Below, in pieces: positions 39,823-52,291 of a DNA stretch of 64,000 bases (within the stretch, counting starts at the first letter, position 1; each line of letters begins with the position of its first letter). Location: assembly GCA_012932295.1 (NCBI GenBank), contig JAAONU010000016.1:17017530-17081529 (forward strand), written 5' to 3'. The notes beneath the pieces are model-generated. The model ran no database searches and had not been told where the DNA came from. It saw only the letters and a program-made list of their open reading frames with translations. The position numbers and the translations under genes are program-made. Source of the stretch: Cyclina sinensis (lineage: Eukaryota > Mollusca > Bivalvia > Venerida > Veneridae).

Positions 39823-40764
39823 ATTACAGATGCAAATAGACAGCTTCTCAGCAGAGACGAGTTACAGCTCAGTTTTGACGGCACAGAGACAATAGCCAGC
39901 AACATCGAAGCTGCCGTTCGGGAACTTACCTCTTCGTCTGTAGTATCAAGACAGCATAAACCTACAACCGTTCCTCGTGCAGCAGATTCCGCGAAAACGA
40001 CTGATCCGCAATCACCTTCTTCGTCGATTCTGGCATCACAGATAACTCCTTCGCCAATTACTCGTGTAGCAGACTCTACTACAATAAGACAACAGCCAGA
40101 CCGTTCAAAAAAGTGCATTCGGTATCATCTAAGACTGTGTCACCTGATAATGAACTTGATGAAACGGTAAAATGGATAGAAGATCATAGACAAATACCAA
40201 GTATATTCATTCTTCAAACTGGAGGAGGAGGTGTTGCCATTCCTTTAGCAATTCAGCATATTCTACATTCAGCCGGTATGTTGAGGACTTATTATGCGCG
40301 GGTGAATCTGGTTTAAATGCAGACCAAATTTCAACTGTTGTACAAACCGATGTTAATAGTGGCGAAATATTTGTGATTGACTTGGATTTATTTGCGAGTC
40401 CGAAAGATGTGAGCGTTGAAAAGTATATGTGGATTAACGATGGCCACAAGAAAATTCCAAAAAAAAAGAAGTCTACAATGTTTAAATCTTTAAGATAAGA
40501 CTTCCTGATAACAAACACTCAAAATCATCCCAAAAGTATGTGTATGAGCGAATTGATAACGGGAAGTATGTAGTGCTACATTATGTGGGGGACCCGAATG
40601 TTATCAACCGTTGTCGCAAAAATAACGCAAAGAACGATAATGCAAAGGATATTAAATCGCGCTCAGACGACGCAATGGCTTCAGCAAACTTGATTGAGAA
40701 GGAACTTAAATGTAAAGCAGAAAAAGGGACAGACTTAGGTGTGAAAACTTCAAAAAAATCTTAA
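39823..40764 (+). pseudogene. Unknown protein-coding remnant (copy 2)
   Basis: Duplicate of 33425-34366 with the same three frame changes. Amino acid differences come from single substitutions (for example Lys to Ile near 39893 and Ala to Ser near 40662). Confidence 0.5.
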
Positions 40765-40930
40765 CCAGGTAAAAAATCACAAGTACAGAACTAGGCGAGA
40801 AAAAAGTTTTAGTAATGATGAAATCTAAAATTTATGTGAAATTTCAATAGAATAAGAAAATTTTAACAAACAAATTTATGTTTATCCTACTCAAGCACCC
40901 AAGAAAAAGCAAAATAAAAAACAACAGGAT

Positions 40931-41809
40931 ATGGGTGACGATACAATGATAAATGTCATTAAACAAGAATTGAAACAAATCAATGAGAAACTAGCAAATG
41001 TTATGACCAAAAATGATGACTCACTTAAGATAATGATAAAAGAAAGCATAAAACAAATGAAAGATGAGTTATTAGCTTCCGGTACTAGACGAATTGAAAT
41101 TTTAAAGGGAAAACTGTTTGAAAAAGAATCTGATAATGACAAACTGAAAAAAGAAAATGACAAAATGAAAGAAGGATTTGTTAAATTAAAAAACGAACAT
41201 GAAACACAGAAAAAGAGAAATATTGACAGACGAAAGACAGACGAATGGCTGAACGATCAGGAACAGTATAACCGGAAAAACAATATTTGAGTGACGGGGA
41301 GAGCAGAGGAAAAGTTTCCAAAATCAAATGTTAAAATCTAGAAGGAAAAACCAGAGAATGCTCAGAAACAAAACCAAAATGAAAATGAAACAACAGAAAA
41401 AAATGAGAGTGACGTATTAAGCCCAACAAAATCTTACGTAACGGCAATAAACTTTAGCAAAGATGAAAGTGCTAAATCACGAGAAGTAGTCGATGAGAAT
41501 GCGGAGCAGACAACAAGCGTCTTCATCACAAGGATGAACAAGTACATACTAGGTCTGGATTTGAAAATGGAGGATATTGATATCAGCCACAGAATGCCCA
41601 CTAAAACTAATAAGTATAGACCAATAATTGTTAAATTTAAAAGTAGAATGGTAAAAGACAAAATTATGCGGAATCGTGCTCTGCTACCAAAAGCACTAGG
41701 TGTTGTGGATGATCTGACAGCTAAAAATTTCGTCACCTTACAATCAGTTAAACATAAAGGAGCAGACCTTTTGAAATCCGCTTGGTTTAGGAATGGTTGG
41801 ATTTTTTAA
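40931..41809 (+). pseudogene. LINE ORF1-like remnant (copy 2)
   Basis: Duplicate of 34533-35411 with the same in-frame TGA and TAG, so the decay came before the duplication. Confidence 0.7.
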
Positions 41810-41992
41810 GAACCACCACGGTATCATCAAACAAGTAAAGTACAAAGACTTTAGCTGGTGGAAGAACCAACCATAGACGGAACCAAATACTGAATCTAAA
41901 ACATTCTGATTGATTGGGCTGTTTCATTAAATTAGACAATAGTATCAGTGATAGTATAAATGCATATAACAAGCTATGTAGAAATGTAAGAC

Positions 41993-42245
41993 CATTGATG
42001 CAAACGTACAGCATACTCTATGTGTAAAGGGGTGAGATCACTAATGCAAATGTACAACATACTCTATGTGTAAAGGGATGAGATCACTAATGCAAATGTA
42101 CAACATACTCTATGTGTAAAGGGGTGAGATCACTAATGCAAATGTACAACATACTCTATGTGTAAAGGGGTGAGATCACTAATGCAAATGTACAACATAC
42201 TCTATGTGTAAAGGGGTGAGATCACTAATGCAAATGTACAACCGA
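41993..42245. repeat. 46-bp minisatellite (copy 2)
   Basis: Same unit and unit number as 35595-35850; one unit differs by a single base (AAGGGG for AAGGGT). Confidence 0.92.
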
Positions 42246-42846
42246 GGAAATCATCGATGTGTATTTGTACATATATTAAAAAAAACGCATTAATGCATAA
42301 TCTAATCATAAACATATTTTGACAAAATGTTGGGTATGTTTTTCTAATAGCATAGCTCATGATGTATAGAAGATAAATTGTTACACATAACAAGTAAACC
42401 CTAACCTTTAGTTCCCACTGCTGACACTATGTAAAGGTGTATGACCAGTATTTTTACATTTATAATCAATGACAAAATATTGTATTGTTCAGTACTGGAT
42501 ATTATTGACTAAGTATACAATATAAAACGGATGGGTAAAATATCTCAAAAAAGAACAAAAAAGATTCGCTAGAAAAAGTAAAGTTCAACTCCTTTAACTT
42601 AGTAGTAATAATATATGTACATTAACATGTCTACAATGTAACAATAATATAAAGCTCTCATATCACACTTAAATCTTCTGTGCTCATTGGACTATTTTTT
42701 TAGGTGGATAAGCTTTTTTTTCAATGTTTGAAATATATGTCAGTTGTTTATACTTTTCTTGTCCATGTGATAGAGTATCAGATCTTTGTCTGCTTTGTCA
42801 TCCAATGAACTACTCAATTGTTATTTATTATATCAGAAAATGATAT

Positions 42847-42850
<4 letters not shown>

Positions 42851-42916
<66 letters not shown>
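42851..42916. repeat. (TA)n microsatellite at the duplication's right edge
   Basis: About 33 uninterrupted TA units. The equivalent place in copy 1 has only a short interrupted TA tract. Confidence 0.95.
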
Positions 42917-42920
<4 letters not shown>

Positions 42921-45900
42921 TAATTTCAAATTATTTTTACCAACATTAACATATTAGTAAATTGATGATGTTGAAATTTTTTTAATCATTCAACTTTTAT
43001 GTATACGCATTAGTTTAATCGTTGACTACCTTGTAATTGTGTATTGTTTTCCTGTTTTATGGATCTGTTTGTCCACAACCGGAAGTGTAAAATCTAGTGT
43101 TAATAACACATTTAAACACTTGCTTTCAAATGTATCACACTAATTTTTTTTAAATGATCTTTTTTTCATAGATAACAGATAAATTCTCAAATCAAATACT
43201 AGTGGTAATTGTGTCTACCCAATAAACTCGTATTTTACTGATTTTTTGTCTGATTCCCCGAATTGTTTTCTTTGATTTATTTGTAAATTAATTTATATCT
43301 ATATGTATTAGATGCCTTTTCAAAGGAAAGAGTAATATCTGATCGAAATGAATGTGTGGAATCTATAGATACTGATCTACATTCCTTGAAAAGAGCTGTG
43401 CTAACCATTAAACCACGTGCACAGTTCTAACTTGAGCAGGACTTTCAACGTGCTCTGAAACACCTACTAACATGATTTTGGTGTATTGTATAGGTAATTT
43501 CAAATACACTACGCACGTGCGCAGGTCTTACTTGAGCAGGACTTTCAACGTGCTTTGAAACACTGACCAACATGTTTTTGGTATATTATATAGGTCATTT
43601 CAAATACGTAATCCACTACCTTAGATTATCCGATTTAAAAGTTAAATAAAGTGTTAAAAAATACAAAGAATATGAAGGGGAAAAGGGGTGAACAAGTTGA
43701 AAAATTGAAAGTATTATCGGCATAATTATACAGCAACTGAAGCTAATATGAAATGACAGTATGATATGACATTAGTTTAATTTACAAGCGGTTCGGGCAC
43801 GCTTTTTCATATGAATGTTTGTCATGTGCCCCAGAAATGAAGTATATTGCCGATCACATGTTTATTCAATGAACTGTAGCAATTTATGTCAATTACAACG
43901 CCATTTTAATATAAACACGCCACAGCAAATGTTTTTATCAAAAAAATTATCATATCTTAGGAATCTTGAAAAATCTTGCAAGAAGCCGCTGGTTTGACTT
44001 ATAAAAAAAAAGATGCTTGCGTCTGTATGCGAATCGTGTAATGCTAAAAAAGGTTTGCTAGAATTTGAGTGAGTCGGATTTTTTCTCTGTAGGAAAGGCT
44101 TGCGTACCGGAAAAACGGAAATATTCATCCCTTACATAGGTCTCTCTTACAGGAAATGTTATAATCACTTTAGTTCTCTCTTGTCGATTTTTCTTCCCAT
44201 GCGTTGCACGTCGGACATGAAAAATGACCAACCCACGAAAACAGTATGTTTCGATGACATTCAATTTCATTTACAAATTTAGTTTGTTTTGCATGTGTCA
44301 TATCATTTTTAAATTTTGAAATGAATAAATGGAAATTTCAAATACTGCTGTTTGAATGCGTCTTAGTGATGCTTAGATGAATAGAGGTGTCGGGATTCAT
44401 CTTACGAGGACTTCTCCTACGGCACACACTCTCAGAATGTCGCAGAGCTTTGTTGCTATGACACGGTATGATGAGTTGCATACTGACACAGCATGGGATT
44501 TGCATTCTTCCACTCTAGCCCAGATTCCTTTTTTTTTGTGGTACAGGCTGCATGAAATCGTTTCAGTAAGCTTTCAGAAATGACCTCTAGAATGCGAGTA
44601 CTGGAATCTGCATTTTTCCTAACAGTGTGAAATCGGCGATATACTGCTGGTTTGATGGGCTCGTGAAAGGGTTGGAAGAACAAGCAATGACTTGACCCCA
44701 GTGTTACTCACTAACAAATCCAAATTATGTGTAGACATCACAGAAATTGGAGAAGGAGAAAAGTTTAGCTCCAGTCTGTGTCTCAGAGCAAGAACGTTAC
44801 AGAAGTGGGTCGGTCGTGAATGGATGGGCAGCAGAATGAAGGGAATGACTTGCCAACACATCATTGACATTGGCACACTGATAGCTGAATAGTTGTGCGA
44901 TGACAATTTTGATACCCATATGAGCGATATTACCAGGCACAAGGGAACAGCATCATGCACTAGTACTTACAGGCAGCTGCCTTTTGTTAGGATCAGCCCT
45001 ATACCCGGACATGAATCCAGCTGGGAATGTCTAGGATATCTCTCAATTTGAAAATTTTGCCTTACCCCAAGACCGGATCCACACGATCGGTGGCGCTGAC
45101 AAGCTGAAACCAATGCCCATATGTAGGCATCATAATCGACACTGAAACTCTTTTCACAATGTTAAAATTTTCAAGGGCTTCAAACATTTCTGAACCTCTA
45201 AGTTGTCTCTTTGCCCGCCGCTATACGCTTTATTTTGACTTATCCTACACTTTATGAGTAGTATCATATCTAGAAATTCACGCTTTTATATAAAATTTAG
45301 TTGAAATCCATATACTGATTAATGATAGTATTTACTATTTCTTTTTTTCTTTATGAACACTAAAATTGCTTAATAATTTATTGTTATTTCAACTGATTTA
45401 CATAAATTACTCTCATTTTAGTGGTCAAATGTTCAAGATGCATGACGGTCAATATAGATTCTGCATTATCAGAAATCGTGCAAATAAGCAGTGACATATA
45501 CTTCTTCTATTTATGCAGCAGACGAATTATGCGGTGATCTTTCTTTGTCTGACAGCTAATTTTTATCATGTCTTTATAGAATGGAATGTCTTCTTTAAGA
45601 TCAGTATGTCTGGGTTCAAATCTATCTCGAGGTAAGTGGATTGTTTTCGGGTAACATTTTGCACGCAATGTTTGAAATAATGGTCAACTTTAGAAAGTCC
45701 CACAGACATTCAGAACTCCAAGAATTCGAGGACCAATTCTAAAAAGGATATGATGTAATTTTAGGAGGTCAAACAGCTGTTGATCTTATGATATCGTCTT
45801 GAAATCGCCGGAAGCTTGTTTATTTTTCGGGATATTGCGTCCAAAATGACAACAAATTCGCAAGTGAGATTTCGAGTAATTAAGTAGACGTTTCTATCTT

Positions 45901-46296
45901 GACAGGACCTGCGACTTTCTGCTTCGCAAAGGTGAAATTCCTTTCGGACTGCACTAGATCCCCCTCAAGTTATCAGTCATGGTCACAAAACAATAGGTCT
46001 TTGCTGTAAGCAAGCAAATCCAGGTACTTTTGGAACATCCTTATGCCGCTTCTACTAAAAATACAAGCATTCGTTTTTTCCTCAAACTGCAATTTACTTT
46101 CCTGTTTTGTCAATGAATTCTAGGGGTAATACATGTATACATAAAGATCGTTACATCCAAAGCCTTAGTGATTGAAGAGATAACACTGGCTTCAAAAAAC
46201 AAACTTTTTTTCATTCGGAACAGACACGTCTGTATTTTCTAGGAAATCAAAAAATAAAATGATAAATATGTCATTTGTTTAACCCTATGCCAGCAT
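42917..46296. other. Mostly unique sequence, no gene recognised
   Basis: It contains the 100-bp duplication at 43413-43612. The stretch 44370-45150 is less AT-rich and has open frames on both strands (for example 44692-44892 reading KLCVDITEIGEGEKFSSSLC) but no signature that I recognise; it could be an old coding or transposon remnant. Confidence 0.4.
43413..43612. repeat. 100-bp tandem duplication
   Basis: CACGTGCACAGTTCTAACTT at 43414 recurs as CACGTGCGCAGGTCTTACTT at 43514. Both halves contain CTTGAGCAGGACTTTCAACG and end in TTTCAAATAC. Each half starts with an E-box CACGTG. Confidence 0.85.
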
Positions 46297-46426
46297 TATG
46301 GTGGCTGATTTACGCCATGTTGTATTTTCGCTTTTTCGCCACGAAAAATTTTGATTTTGTCGCGTCTTCGTGTTTTTACAATAAAAAGCGAAAAAAAAAA
46401 CGACATGGCGTAAATCAGCCACCATA
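46297..46426. mobile_element. MITE, 130 bp, with 23-bp inverted ends
   Basis: TATGGTGGCTGATTTACGCC and GGCGTAAATCAGCCACCATA are exact inverted copies; the match extends to TTTTCGCTTTTT-type inner sequence. Outside flanks show no clear duplication beyond CATT/CATT. Noncoding; the open frame 46275-46574 crosses it by chance. Confidence 0.75.
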
Positions 46427-47276
46427 CAACATTCCAATGTGTGCAGGAACTACCCTAAAAGGTCCTAGGAGGGCGCTGCTTTACGGACACGAGACTACGG
46501 GTGTGTCATCCATTAAGATACGAACAAAATACTGCTCTACCCTCATTAGAACCAAATTGTTTAACCTCAGATAGGCATGTGAAAAGATGCAGCTTAAATT
46601 CCTGTGGGAGAAATCTTCAATGTATGTAGAATGGTTTTATGCTTTATTGTATATCATACAAGCGCATTGACAAAACTCAAACTGACTGTTCATAATACAT
46701 GTATATAGTAATGGAACAATAACTCTTTGATCATATATGTACACCTTATGATATATAGTGTTGCGTCCCTTGATACATGTAATAAGCAGTTACACAACAA
46801 ACATTCATACAATAATACATCAGCTTTGTTTGAAAGAAAAGATGAGAGGCTTTCCAGCGTTGGGCAAAAGTACGCTATATTGACGACACATGCATTTGTG
46901 TTGTGACTGTGTTTTGACGCTAAAATCTCTTGAAACCTTAGGTTTTTCTTTTAAAAAATGCTGTTCGATAATTCTTTAAAACATTACAGTTTCTCGTTTA
47001 AAATTATCGATGTGATATTTTAGTCAATCTGATTGAAACCCTAATGCTATGAGATTGAACTTTCAGTTTTCTTGCTAAAACGTACGGAATAGAGTACTTA
47101 TTGCAAAGATCAAGAACGTTTATTTTCAAAGGGGCGCTCTTCACATGCGCACAGGTCTGTACATAATTTCGAGTTACGTGCGTCTCCACTATTAGCTTCT
47201 TTGCTCCGCCCACTGTGTAACTTCAGGTAAGGATTGACCTTCGAACTTTGATGTCACAGTTAATCCTTTAACTCAG

Positions 47277-47284
47277 TATAAAAG
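47277..47284 (+). promoter_or_regulatory. Candidate TATA box (TATAAAAG)
   Basis: TATAAAAG lies 94 bases before an ATG that opens a GC-richer exon-like stretch. Typical spacing would put the transcription start near 47305-47310. Confidence 0.45.
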
Positions 47285-47370
47285 GGAAGGTTAACAATGC
47301 GTCTTTAGCACATATTGCTGATAGATAGCTTAGATTAGAGATATATACTGTAGCTATTGCAAACAAAGTT

Positions 47371-47479
47371 ATGAGTTCTATAGCCTCTGCTGTTGTGAGT
47401 GTGGTAAGGCGTGTGGTGGGCTTCCTTGGCCGTGCTCTGGGCAGACTTCGTTCCCCTGCCCAGAGCTTCACTGGTGGGA
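47371..47479 (+). CDS. Candidate first coding exon, 36 residues
   Basis: ATG at 47371 opens MSSIASAVVSVVRRVVGFLG, followed by an Arg-rich stretch ending FTGG, and stops at the strong donor GGGA|gtaagt (phase 1). The segment is clearly more GC-rich than its flanks and has a TATA box at a proper distance. The residues could form an amphipathic or mitochondrial-type basic helix; no family is recognised. No matching next exon was identified in the following 16 kb. The overlapping minus frame is taken to be a shadow. Confidence 0.45.
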
Positions 47480-48955
47480 GTAAGTTGCTTTTCATTGCTT
47501 TTTTACTTTGATATTTTGGCTCCAAAATCGTGGGCACCTGTTTTTTCAGGTGTGGTTATTGCAAATTATTTGTGACAGAACTGACTTCATTTTCGTGTAA
47601 AAATAGATATTTGTATCTTCTATATGTTATTTACTAATAGTAGCTGAGCTGTAGTCTTAGTGAAATGATTCTCAAATTGTCTGTCTGATGATTCATGCCT
47701 GAAGGACCAGAAGCATGGTATTTACTGTACTTACAGCTGCAATGAAAGTATTAGAATTTTGACCTTATAACTGAACAATTCTTTTTATGCCTTTAGAAAA
47801 TAAAAGCAATATATCTAGAACAGTGTGACCTCTAAGTCTGTAAGTTTTAGTGATTGTATTTTTAAATTTGTGTTCTGATATGTTATGTATTATTATAATG
47901 TTATTATTATTAAGGAAACATGGCTTGAAAAATTACATTAAAACAAAAAAATGCTGAAATGACCAGTTTTATATTTGCTTATGATATCTATAATGAGTGA
48001 TAGACTGCAAGACTATTCTTGTTCCTTGAATTTTATTGCTTTTTCACTCACCATGATGCTTAATATGTGGAAATACTGTACCATGTAGAGATTTCATAAA
48101 ATATTAAATCATAAAGAAATCATAAATTATTTATCATGTAGGTTGTTTTGCAGTATTAAAAACAACAAAATTACCTTATCTTTGGTGATTGAAATATTTT
48201 TATGAAATTTGCAGGAACTGGGCAAGAAAGAGAATCTTTTTGATCATAATTGTATAATGATAATTTGTTGTAATGACATCTTAGTTATTCCATGTGTGTA
48301 CCTAGTATCAAATTTATTCCAGGTGACTGTAACAAAATGTAAATGTTAGTTGGATCTTACTTTGTCAGAAATTAAAAAGCTATGCTTCTGTACAAATTGT
48401 ATTGAAAATTTGAGTTGTTACAATTAAATATCAGAACTTAAATGTCTTAGTTCAAAAACCTTTTGGCTTTAAAATTTGAAATGAGATGAAGCAGAAAACA
48501 AGAATAAGTACAAAAAGCAAAATCAATATTTTAATGACGCAGTTATCAGAGGTTGAATTTATAGGAACTAGCTGACACAAGTGTGCACTGATCAGTAAGA
48601 GATCTTACTTTTATATGAATATTCTTTTCTAAACTATGAAGGGAATTCAGTATTTACTTATATGGACAATTGGGGGGTTAGCTTGGCTTATATCGATGTT
48701 TGGTCTACATTCAAAGGCTTTCTTTAGTTTTTATTTAGGGTACCGCTCTTATGCTGGAATTCAAGTATAGGCCCTGGCCTACTTTGTCACATATTAAGTC
48801 ATTGCTGGACAAAAATGCATGTGAATTAAACAGCTAGAGTAGAATAAAACTGAAATGATGAAATTTTTTCTTTATACTGATAGGTATATGTTCACCAAAA
48901 CACAAAGATGGCTTAAGTCTGGTTCATTCCTTCCTTTAGTTTATACCAAATTTAT
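47480..48955. other. AT-rich sequence, probably intron
   Basis: No repeat, RNA or exon recognised. If 47371-47479 is an exon this is its intron. Confidence 0.4.
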
Positions 48956-49155
48956 TTTAGTTCAATTGTGTAGGAAGCTATTAGCTTATAGACAAACTCT
49001 CGAATCCGTTCCTGGAACTAACCAGTACTAAGCAATGAGTGTAAAGTTTCTTGCTCAAGGAAACAACGGCTTGCCCCTGATGGGGTTTGAACCCGTGCGT
49101 CTAGCAATCCTTTGAACACTAGTCCGACACGTTAACCACTCGGCCACGCCATTCC
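48955..49155 (-). mobile_element. tRNA-derived SINE, minus strand
   Basis: On the minus strand an A box TGGCCGAGTGG (49146-49136) and a B box GGTTCAAACCC (49093-49083) are spaced as in a serine-type tRNA. The acceptor stem does not pair and the anticodon arm is degenerate, so it is not a tRNA gene. A SINE body follows (GCAAGAAACTTTACACTCAT, GGAACGGATTCGAGAG) to about 48955. Confidence 0.7.
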
Positions 49156-50700
49156 TTCCTTTATAATTAGTATGCATTTGGAAAGGGACTAAACTTAAGA
49201 TTGCCTGGAAATGGGCATAAAACATGTATTACAGTTTAGTTCATCATAAGATACCCATGGTTGGTCCACTACATGACACTTCATTCATATACTGCTGTGT
49301 AAATGGAATATATACAGTGGGTGTCCGACGATGAGTCTAGATGTGTTTAGCAGGAAACTTGCATTAAAATTAATTGTTTTTGTTAGAAAAATAATAGTAA
49401 TAATCATAATTATAAAAAAAGAATAAAAATTTCATTAGAAATTCTGTATTTATGAAGTTAGATCATGAAAAGAAATGATTTTATCCAGTGTGGATTTTAG
49501 TTTCTTTGGAGGTACTGAACTATACATGCTGTACTGAAAATATATTTTATGTTTTCAGTTTTGATTCTGATTTTCAGTCTAATGTTTATCTGAATGTGTT
49601 TGGAAGTCGACCAGGGGTCAATTCTTACAGTCTGGTTCATTTATTTCAATTTGTTTTGTGTGAATTTAGTATCTTAGGGCATGTTGGTGATGGTAATCTT
49701 TGAGTCTGTCTGAGTGTCCGCAAATTTGTAACTTTAGTCTTCACTTTAGTGCGACTTCAAATTACCTAACTTTTCACTGATAGATGACTGGCTCGAGTAT
49801 TACCATTTATATTAGGAAGATGGCAGTCTCTTACAGAGGAATCTAATACATGTACACAGGCCCTTCCAAGGAATGATGGTTAGGTAAATTATATATATAT
49901 ATATATATATACCTACCTGATTATGACTTTTACCATTAGAGAGTGTCTAACTCAATTAAAACTACAGTCATTCCTTGATGGCTCGAAGTCATCAGGATGG
50001 AAGTAAATTACTTCGAGCCTTGAGTAATTTGAGCCATAAAATCAAATGTTATTCTATGATACTGATTCGTTATTATTAACTTATAATATATCTTCTAAAT
50101 TAGTTTCTTTATCTTATCTATTGTTACTTTTAAACTTTCCTGATTTTCTTGGTCATTTCATGATTGTAATGAATGATACGCATATATAAGGGGTTTTTCT
50201 TTATTGTTGAATGGCAAAATGAAGATTCACTCATAAAGGATATGATAGACTACACCACAGGCAAATATACCCGTAATATTGTTATATGGTTTATCATCAC
50301 GATAATGCATACCATTTCTCCAATTTTTGCCTGATAAAATAATTTTATAAATGGTCTTTTTATGTAAGTTGCAGTGAATTTCTTGTGTGGGACTCATGAC
50401 ACTATCCTTTGCAGTTGTAAACTGCTTTTAAATTATTTATTTCTTCTAAAGACAAGATCAATCATCCCATGTTTTGTCATTTCAAGTAAAACCATTTTAA
50501 AATTAACAATTTTGCCGATTTCAACAGATTTGAAATTAAAAAACATCTAAAGCATTGCAATTAAGCTGAAAATCGATTAACAAATCTAACGTGCATTTCA
50601 CAATTTTGACAACCTGTGAAACAATGCCCATCCCAGTTAGGAGTTCGACCCTTGAGAACAGTAAAAGGTGTAAATTAACACGTTAGGACCATAAAAACAC
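49156..50700. other. AT-rich sequence without recognised gene
   Basis: A (TA)n tract lies at about 49889-49911. The open frame at 49488-49703 contains an acceptor-like ttttcag but shows no family signature. Confidence 0.4.
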
Positions 50701-52291
50701 CTCAAGCCCCATAGAGTTATATAGGAAAAACTTTAAAAAATCTTCTTGTCAGAAACCTAGAGGCCTAGAGTTTAGATATTTGGTGTGTAGCATTGTCCAT
50801 TGGACCTCTACTAAGTTTGTTCAAATCAAAGCCACTGGGTCAAAATAGGCCCTGCCCCGTGGGTCACTTGTTTATATAGAGTTATATAGGAAAAAGTTTA
50901 AAAAGTCTTCACATCAGAAACCAAAAGGCATAGAGCTTAGATATTTTGTATGTAGCATTGTCTACTGGACCTCTACCAAGTTTGTTTAAATCATGGTCCA
51001 TGGGTCAAAAATGGCCCTGCCCCAGGGGTCACATGTTTTACATAGAGTTATATAAGAAAAACTTTAAAAATCTTCTTTTCAGAAACCACTAGGCCTAGAG
51101 TTAAGATATTTGGTGTACAGCATTGTCTAGTGGACCTCTACCAAGTTTGTTCAAATCATAGCCACTGGGTCAAAAAAGGCCCTGCTCCAGGGGTCACATG
51201 TTTTACATAGAGTTATATAGGAAAAGTTTTAAAAATCTTCTTGTCAGAAACCACAGTGCCTAGAGTTTAGATATTTGGTGTGCAGCATTGTCTAGTGGAC
51301 CTCTACCAAGTTTGTTCAAATCATGACCCTGGGGTCAAAACTGGCCCCACCTGCCTTTCTGATGGAGACATTTGTTTTTGTCTTGTCCATGGGTGTCTGT
51401 TTGTCTGTCTGTCTTTCACACTTCGTTTCCTTTCAATAACTTGGGTACCAGTTGACCCAAAGCCTTCAAACTTCACAGGGTTATTGCCCTTATTGAGTAT
51501 AAAAAATTCTTTTTGTGTTTTGGGTCAGTAGGTCAAAGGTCAAGGTCAGAGGGACCTCTAGAGTGAAAACTGTTTCCACTCAATAACAGGATTACCATTT
51601 CACCCAGAGCCTCCAAACTTCATAGGATGATTGCTTTTACTAAATAGAAGAACCATATTGTTTTTGGGGCTAGTATGTCAAAGGTCAGGGTCACAGGGAC
51701 CAGTAGAGTGAAAACTATTTCTGCAGAGTAACTGTAGTACCATTACACCTAGAGTCTTCAAGCTTTATAGGATAATTGTATTAGAAGAACCCTATTGTTT
51801 TTAGGGTCCATAGTTCAAAGGTTAAATTCACAGGTCATGGTCACAGGACCTGTAGAGTGAAAACTGTTTCTGCTCAGTAACTGGAGTACCATTTTACACA
51901 GAGCCTTCAAACTTCATAGGATGATTGTCTTTACTCAGTAAAAGAACCCAATCATTTTTGGGGTCAGTAGGTCAAAAGTCAAGGTCACAGGGACCTGTAA
52001 AATGAAAACCTATTTCTTCTCAGTAATTGGAGTATCATTACACCCAGAACCTTCAAACTTTATAGGGTAATTATATTAGAAGAACCCTATTGTTTTTGGG
52101 GTCTGTATGTCAAAGGTCAAAGTCACTGGGACCTGTAGAGTAAAAACTATTTCTGCTTAAAAAAATGAGTATCATTACACCCCCAGAGTCTTCAAACTTA
52201 TTGAAAAGCTTTTCAAACTTGCACCTTTAAAAACCAATAACAATATTTGTAATATGAGCAATGAGACTCAGGTGAGCGATTTAGGGCCATT
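50700..52291 (+). mobile_element. 5'-truncated Helentron-like element with two core types
   Basis: It starts inside a core unit (CATAGAGTTATATAGGAAAA). Four units of the common type reach 51340, then a second type (CTGATGGAGACATTTG, units of about 150 bp with CAAAGGTCAAGGTCACAGGG) runs to about 52200. The 3' end is CTCAGGTGAGCGATTTAGGG with the hairpin cut at GGGCCATTG where the next element begins. Confidence 0.75.
51530..51548 (+). promoter_or_regulatory. Nuclear-receptor half-site cluster (DR1 plus extended half-site)
   Basis: AGGTCAAAGGTCA (51530-51542) is a perfect DR1, overlapping TCAAGGTCA (51540-51548), an extended half-site of the ERR/SF-1 type. Related copies recur in neighbouring units of the element core. 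Function is unknown; such matches in repeats can be fortuitous. Confidence 0.3.

Larger units (their letters stand above)
36487..42850. repeat. 6.4-kb tandem duplication, copy 2
   Basis: This is a direct repeat of 30091-36486. Examples of differences: 33493 region acaaaagcc versus acaatagcc at 39891; gatggccgc versus gatggccac near 40443; cgcgcagac versus cgctcagac near 40661; the A run before cgcattaatg is shorter. The right edge runs into a (TA)n array. Confidence 0.95.

Noticed and set aside
30091..42850. LTR retrotransposon with 6.4-kb terminal repeats
   Set aside because: Copies are directly adjacent with no interior, lack TG...CA ends, and contain LINE remnants on opposite strands.
47268..47537. 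Minus-strand 89-residue frame over the candidate first exon
   Set aside because: It crosses the TATA box and donor site of the + strand candidate and shows no domain; judged a shadow of GC-rich sequence.
49077..49155. Functional tRNA-Ser gene on the minus strand
   Set aside because: A and B boxes are good but the acceptor and anticodon stems do not pair, and a SINE body follows.
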